Assembly (NCBI GenBank): GCA_023133395.1 | Contig: JAGLWO010000009.1 | Location: 1 to 9,911, forward strand | DNA length: 9,911 nt | Origin: Candidatus Cloacimonadota bacterium | GTDB lineage: Bacteria > Cloacimonadota > Cloacimonadia > Cloacimonadales > TCS61 | Direction of reading: 5' to 3' | Shown: positions 6,481 to 9,911 of the stretch, piece by piece | How the letters are laid out: each line of letters begins with the position of its first letter | Position numbering within the stretch: the first letter of the stretch is position 1 | Position numbers and translations under genes: made by a program | Notes under the pieces: generated by a model | The model's input: only the letters and a program-made list of their open reading frames with translations | What the model was told of the DNA's origin: nothing | Database searches by the model: none

Positions 6481-8115
6481 ATGAGTAAAGACATATGGAA
6501 AGAAAAATTTTCAAAATTAAAAGAAAGAGATATTAATTTTTCCAATCTTTCAAAAATTAAAATAAATCCGTTATACACTCCTGATGATAATAAAGATTTT
6601 GATTACGAAAAAGACCTGAATTATCCGGGAGAATATCCATATACTCGTGGAGTTCAACCAACAATGTATCGCGGAAGATTGTGGACAATGCGTCAGTTTT
6701 CCGGTTTCGGAACTCCAAAAGATACTAATAATCGTTATAAATACCTTCTTAAACACGGACAGACCGGATTATCAGTGGCATTTGATTTTCCTACTTTATA
6801 CGGAAAAGATTCCGATGATCCACTTGCTCAAGGTGAAGTCGGGAAATGTGGCGTTGCGATCGATACACTGCGTGATATGGAAATACTTTTCGATGGTATT
6901 CCTCTGGAAAAAATCTCAACTTCCATGACCATCAATCCACCTGCTGCAATGCTACTGGCAATGTATATTGTTGTCGGTGAAAAACAGGGAGTTCCGAAAG
7001 AAGTTCTAACCGGTACAATCCAGAATGATATGCTCAAAGAATATCAAGCGCAAAAAACCTGGATCTATCCTCCTGAACCATCGATGAGAATTATAACAGA
7101 TATTCTTAAATATTGCTCCGAAAATGTTCCTAAATGGAATACGATCTCTATCTCCGGCTATCACATCCGCGAAGCTGGTTCTACTGCACTTCAAGAACTT
7201 GCATTCACTCTCGCAAACGGTTATACTTATATTGATTACGGGATTAAAGCCGGGCTTCCGGTCGATACATTCGCTCCTCGTTTATCATTCTTTTTCAACT
7301 CTCATCTTGATTTCTTCGAGGAAATTGCTAAATATCGAGCAGCTCGTAGGATTTGGGCAAAACTAATGAAAGATAAATATCATGCTCAAAATCCAAAATC
7401 ATATCTCGTCAGATTCCATACTCAAACTGCCGGATGCAGTCTTACGGCACAACAACCGGAAAATAATATCATACGAACTGCATTTCAGGGATTGGCTGCC
7501 GTATTGGGTGGAACTCAATCACTTCATACGAATTCTATGGATGAAACTTATGCTCTTCCTACAGAAAAAGCAGTGAAAATAGCTCTTCGAACCCAGCAAC
7601 TGATTGCTTATGAAACTGGTGCTGCAAATACAATCGACCCTCTTGGTGGTTCTTATTATGTGGAAGCTTTAACAGATAAATTAGAGAAATTAACCTTTGA
7701 ATATTTCGATAAGATTGAAACTTTAGGTGGTGTTGTTCCAGCAATAGAAAAAGGATTCTTTCAGAGAGAAATTTCTCGGAGTGCCTATGAATATCAGAAA
7801 TCTTTAGAGAAAAAAGAAAAATTCCATATCGGTGTGAACTTATTTAACGAAGAAGAAAAGAATATCGACATCGAACTTCTGAAAATCCCGGAAGAGGTAG
7901 AGATCGATCAGAAAAAATCTCTTAAAAAAGTGAAGAAAGAAAGAAATAATTCCAAAGTAAAAGAAACTTTGATCAAACTGCGAGAAGCTGCTGAGAACGG
8001 AGAAAATTTAATGCCCAGAATATTGGATTGTGTTCGAGAATATTCTACGCTTGGAGAAATGTGTGGAACTTTAAAAGAGGTTTTTGGTGTTTATAAAGAA
8101 CCCATCATCTTCTAG
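6481..8115 (+). CDS. icmA: B12-dependent acyl-CoA mutase large subunit, predicted isobutyryl-CoA mutase
   Basis: Adenosylcobalamin-dependent carbon-skeleton mutase, catalytic TIM-barrel subunit of 544 residues. This is the length of stand-alone large subunits without a B12 domain, which is supplied by the next gene. The CoA-channel motif PTMYRGRLWTMRQF (60-73), GLSVAFD (96-102), GTIQND (178-183), SISGYH (223-228) and FHTQTAG are all present. Mapped on Propionibacterium methylmalonyl-CoA mutase, Gln197 and His244 are conserved as Gln181 and His228. The substrate-carboxylate residues Tyr89 and Arg207 are Phe73 and Gln191. Phe/Gln is the known isobutyryl-CoA mutase pair; Ala100 argues against 2-hydroxyisobutyryl-CoA mutase, which has Asp there and Ile in place of Phe. 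Predicted reaction: isobutyryl-CoA <-> butyryl-CoA. Family certain; substrate inferred. The C-terminal 100 residues are a Lys/Glu-rich linker region. Confidence 0.88.
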   Translation: MSKDIWKEKFSKLKERDINFSNLSKIKINPLYTPDDNKDFDYEKDLNYPGEYPYTRGVQPTMYRGRLWTMRQFSGFGTPKDTNNRYKYLLKHGQTGLSVAFDFPTLYGKDSDDPLAQGEVGKCGVAIDTLRDMEILFDGIPLEKISTSMTINPPAAMLLAMYIVVGEKQGVPKEVLTGTIQNDMLKEYQAQKTWIYPPEPSMRIITDILKYCSENVPKWNTISISGYHIREAGSTALQELAFTLANGYTYIDYGIKAGLPVDTFAPRLSFFFNSHLDFFEEIAKYRAARRIWAKLMKDKYHAQNPKSYLVRFHTQTAGCSLTAQQPENNIIRTAFQGLAAVLGGTQSLHTNSMDETYALPTEKAVKIALRTQQLIAYETGAANTIDPLGGSYYVEALTDKLEKLTFEYFDKIETLGGVVPAIEKGFFQREISRSAYEYQKSLEKKEKFHIGVNLFNEEEKNIDIELLKIPEEVEIDQKKSLKKVKKERNNSKVKETLIKLREAAENGENLMPRILDCVREYSTLGEMCGTLKEVFGVYKEPIIF

Positions 8116-8126
8116 ATGGAGGAATA

Positions 8127-8519
8127 ATGGAAAAAAAAATTAGAATTTTAATCGGTAAACCCGGTCTTGACGGACATGACAGGGGAGCAAAAGTAATTGC
8201 TGCAGCACTTCGAGATGCTGGTTTCGAAGTTATTTATACCGGACTTCATCAACTTTCGGAAAGCATCGTGGAAGCAGCAATTCAGGAAGATGTAGATATC
8301 ATTGGGCTTTCCATTCTTTCCGGAGCTCACATGACGATCTTCCCAAAAATAATTGATCTTTTAAAACAAAAAAATGCTGAACATATAATTGTGATCGGTG
8401 GTGGGATTATACCTGAAGAAGATATAAAAAAACTTATACAAATGGGAGTTAAAAGAATCTTCACACCGGGGGCACCTACTAATGAAATCGTTGATTATAT
8501 TAATTCTATAATTCATTAA
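8127..8519 (+). CDS. icmB: B12-binding small subunit of the acyl-CoA mutase
   Basis: Stand-alone cobalamin-binding domain of 130 residues, matching the size of IcmB and of archaeal-type mutase small subunits. It has the base-off/His-on motif DGHDRG (Asp15, His17, Gly20), so His17 should ligate cobalt from below. It also has SILSGAH (62-68) and the GGGIIP loop (91-96), which surround the dimethylbenzimidazole tail, and FTPGA (112-116). All expected cofactor residues are present. It starts at ATG behind GGAGGAA, 11 bases after the large subunit, as needed for stoichiometric co-expression. Being separate, it could in principle serve another mutase elsewhere in the genome, but the operon argues for partnership with the preceding gene. 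Confidence 0.95.
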   Translation: MEKKIRILIGKPGLDGHDRGAKVIAAALRDAGFEVIYTGLHQLSESIVEAAIQEDVDIIGLSILSGAHMTIFPKIIDLLKQKNAEHIIVIGGGIIPEEDIKKLIQMGVKRIFTPGAPTNEIVDYINSIIH

Positions 8520-8539
8520 AGAAATATAAAGGTAAAGAG

Positions 8540-9394
8540 ATGGTAAAAAAATATCAATTAGGTAATTATGAACTTTTTTTTCTTCATGATGGTTCTTTCT
8601 GGCTGGATGGAGGAGGATATTTTGGAGTTGTTCCCAAAGTTATCTGGCAAAAATTAATTCAGCCTGATGAATTGAATCGAGTGAAATTGAATATTAATCC
8701 TTTACTTGTAAAAACTCCGGAGCACAATATTCTCATCGATCCGGGACAGGGAAATAAATTCACTGAAAAACAAAAAACGATTTTCGGAATAAATTATGAA
8801 CCCTCATTAGAACAGTCTTTAGCTGAGATTGGATTAACCTGTGATGATATTGATGTTGTTGTGGCTACTCACCTCCACTTTGATCATGTGGGTGCCTGTA
8901 CGAAATTTGATGAATCCGGTAATATTGTTCCCACTTTGAAAAACGCAATTCACTATTTCCAGAAAGACGAATGGGAAGATGCTACTCATCCAAATGAAAG
9001 AACCAAAGGAACTTACTTCCTGGAGAATTATATCCCTGTTATGGAAGCAGGACTTGTTAAACTCATCGAAGGTAACAGAGAAGTTATTCCCGGAATTAGT
9101 GTTGAAATTACAGGTGGACATACAAAACATCATCAGATAATTTTCATAAAATCAGAAGGAGAAACAGCCGTATATTTTGGAGGAATTGTATCAGCGGTCA
9201 CACACATAAGAATTCCATATACAATGGGTTTTGATCTCTATCCTGTGGAAATTATGGAGAAAAGACGAGAACTCTATCAGCGTGCAATAGAAGAAAACTG
9301 GCTGGTTTGCCTGGAACACGATCCCATAAATCGGGCTGGAAATATCAAATTCGATGGAAGAAATCATCAGTTTGAGACGAAGGTTATGACGTAA
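8540..9394 (+). CDS. MBL-fold metallo-hydrolase-like protein with one altered metal site
   Basis: Metallo-beta-lactamase superfamily protein of 284 residues, substrate unknown. The N-terminal half carries the zinc motif THLHFDH (110-116: His111, His113, Asp115, His116), followed by GGHTKHHQ (His194) and a C-terminal EHDP (His260). At the place where relatives usually have Gly-Asp giving the metal-bridging Asp, this protein reads FGGIVS, with Gly215 instead. HTKHHQ also replaces the common HTxGHQ. No signal peptide or membrane helix is visible. The ribosome site is weak (AAGGTAAAGAG) and the gap to icmB is 20 bases. Lactonase, thioesterase or other ester hydrolysis are all possible for the fold. 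A link to acyl-CoA metabolism rests only on position. Confidence 0.85.
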   Translation: MVKKYQLGNYELFFLHDGSFWLDGGGYFGVVPKVIWQKLIQPDELNRVKLNINPLLVKTPEHNILIDPGQGNKFTEKQKTIFGINYEPSLEQSLAEIGLTCDDIDVVVATHLHFDHVGACTKFDESGNIVPTLKNAIHYFQKDEWEDATHPNERTKGTYFLENYIPVMEAGLVKLIEGNREVIPGISVEITGGHTKHHQIIFIKSEGETAVYFGGIVSAVTHIRIPYTMGFDLYPVEIMEKRRELYQRAIEENWLVCLEHDPINRAGNIKFDGRNHQFETKVMT

Positions 9395-9411
9395 CTTTGT
9401 AGGAGTAATAT

Positions 9412-9911
9412 ATGTCATTTTCAAGTGATATTTATGAAATAATCAAAACCAGACGAAGTATTCGTTCATTCAACGATAAAGAAGTTCCTGATGAGTTGTT
9501 ACACAAAATTCTTCAAACAGCAATCTGGGCACCATCAGGGAAGAATTTTCAGAACTGGCATTTTTTTGTTTTGAAAGATGAAAAACTAAAAGATTTCGTA
9601 AAAGTCTATAACGAATTCTGGGAATATGTTAAACCAACCCTGGAAGGAAAACTTAAACCAAAAATAATTGAATTAACAGGAAAATTCTTTAGAAATATTG
9701 GAAATGCACCTGTAGTGATTTTAGCTTTTTCTGATATAATTCCGGGAGAAGAACCAATCACATCAATGGGAAGTGTATTCCTGGCAATACAAAATCTGCT
9801 TCTATTAGCACATAAAGAAGGCTTGGGAACCTGCGTTCTGGGTCGAGTTGAACAAAAAGCAGGTCAGGTTAAAAAGCTATTGAACATTGAAAACAAAGAA
9901 TTCTTATGCGG
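9412..9911 (+). CDS. Nitroreductase-family FMN oxidoreductase, N-terminal part (runs off window)
   Basis: FMN-dependent NAD(P)H oxidoreductase-fold protein; the frame stays open to the window edge, giving 166 codons. It starts at ATG 9412 behind TAGGAGT, 17 bases after the MBL gene. The family's FMN-phosphate motif TRRSIRSF is at 13-20, APSGKNFQNWHFFVL follows at about 43-57, and the helix GSVFLAIQNLLLLAHKEGLGTCVLG lies towards the end of the visible part. Family members are usually about 170-200 residues, so only the last few tens are likely missing. Substrate cannot be predicted; the family includes nitro- and flavin reductases and enoate-type reductases. Confidence 0.9.
   Translation, partial: MSFSSDIYEIIKTRRSIRSFNDKEVPDELLHKILQTAIWAPSGKNFQNWHFFVLKDEKLKDFVKVYNEFWEYVKPTLEGKLKPKIIELTGKFFRNIGNAPVVILAFSDIIPGEEPITSMGSVFLAIQNLLLLAHKEGLGTCVLGRVEQKAGQVKKLLNIENKEFLC

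Noticed and set aside
6697..6780. 2-hydroxyisobutyryl-CoA mutase as an alternative
   Set aside because: That enzyme has Ile at the Phe73 position and Asp where this protein has Ala100 (GLSVAFD).
6647..7576. Several open frames of 60-93 codons on both strands inside the mutase gene
   Set aside because: They overlap a full-length conserved coding region and show no family motifs.
6481..8519. Straightforward call of methylmalonyl-CoA mutase in a propionate pathway
   Set aside because: Overall similarity supports the superfamily, but Phe73 and Gln191 replace the Tyr and Arg that bind the methylmalonyl carboxylate, and no epimerase, carboxylase or decarboxylase gene is present.

Overview
The window is an AT-rich, densely packed bacterial segment with every recognisable gene on the + strand. 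Gaps between genes are 3 to 23 bases, except one 103-base gap at 469-571. Gene order: 3' end of an acyl-CoA dehydrogenase (1-468), etfB (572-1345), etfA (1357-2325), full-length hdrA (2329-4308), a soluble HdrC-HdrB fusion (4326-5513), a MeaB-type G protein (5537-6466), a B12-dependent acyl-CoA mutase large subunit (6481-8115) and its B12-binding small subunit (8127-8519), an MBL-fold protein (8540-9394), and the 5' part of a nitroreductase (9412-9911). I see no RNA genes, mobile elements, CRISPR arrays or clear terminators.

The main interpretive point is the mutase. By overall similarity it would be labelled methylmalonyl-CoA mutase. However, the two residues that read the substrate carboxylate in that enzyme (Tyr89 and Arg207 in Propionibacterium numbering) are Phe73 and Gln191 here. 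That pair is the one known from isobutyryl-CoA mutase. The predicted reaction is therefore isobutyryl-CoA <-> n-butyryl-CoA. The parts of the natural fusion enzyme IcmF (B12 domain, G-protein chaperone, mutase barrel) are present as three separate genes in a different order.

The genes then fit together as follows (inference). Isobutyryl-CoA, from isobutyrate or valine, is isomerised to butyryl-CoA. The acyl-CoA dehydrogenase oxidises it to crotonyl-CoA, EtfAB takes the electrons, and a soluble HdrA/HdrCB module passes them on, possibly by flavin-based confurcation or bifurcation. The reverse, reductive direction cannot be excluded. The beta-oxidation enzymes downstream of crotonyl-CoA are not in this window.

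The gene set suggests an anaerobe living by syntrophy or fermentation. AT-rich DNA, frequent TTG starts and strong GGAGG-type ribosome sites would fit a Cloacimonadota-like or related uncultured lineage, but this placement is a guess from style and metabolism, not from a marker gene. The last two genes (MBL-fold, nitroreductase) continue the same strand and spacing but have no obvious role in the pathway.
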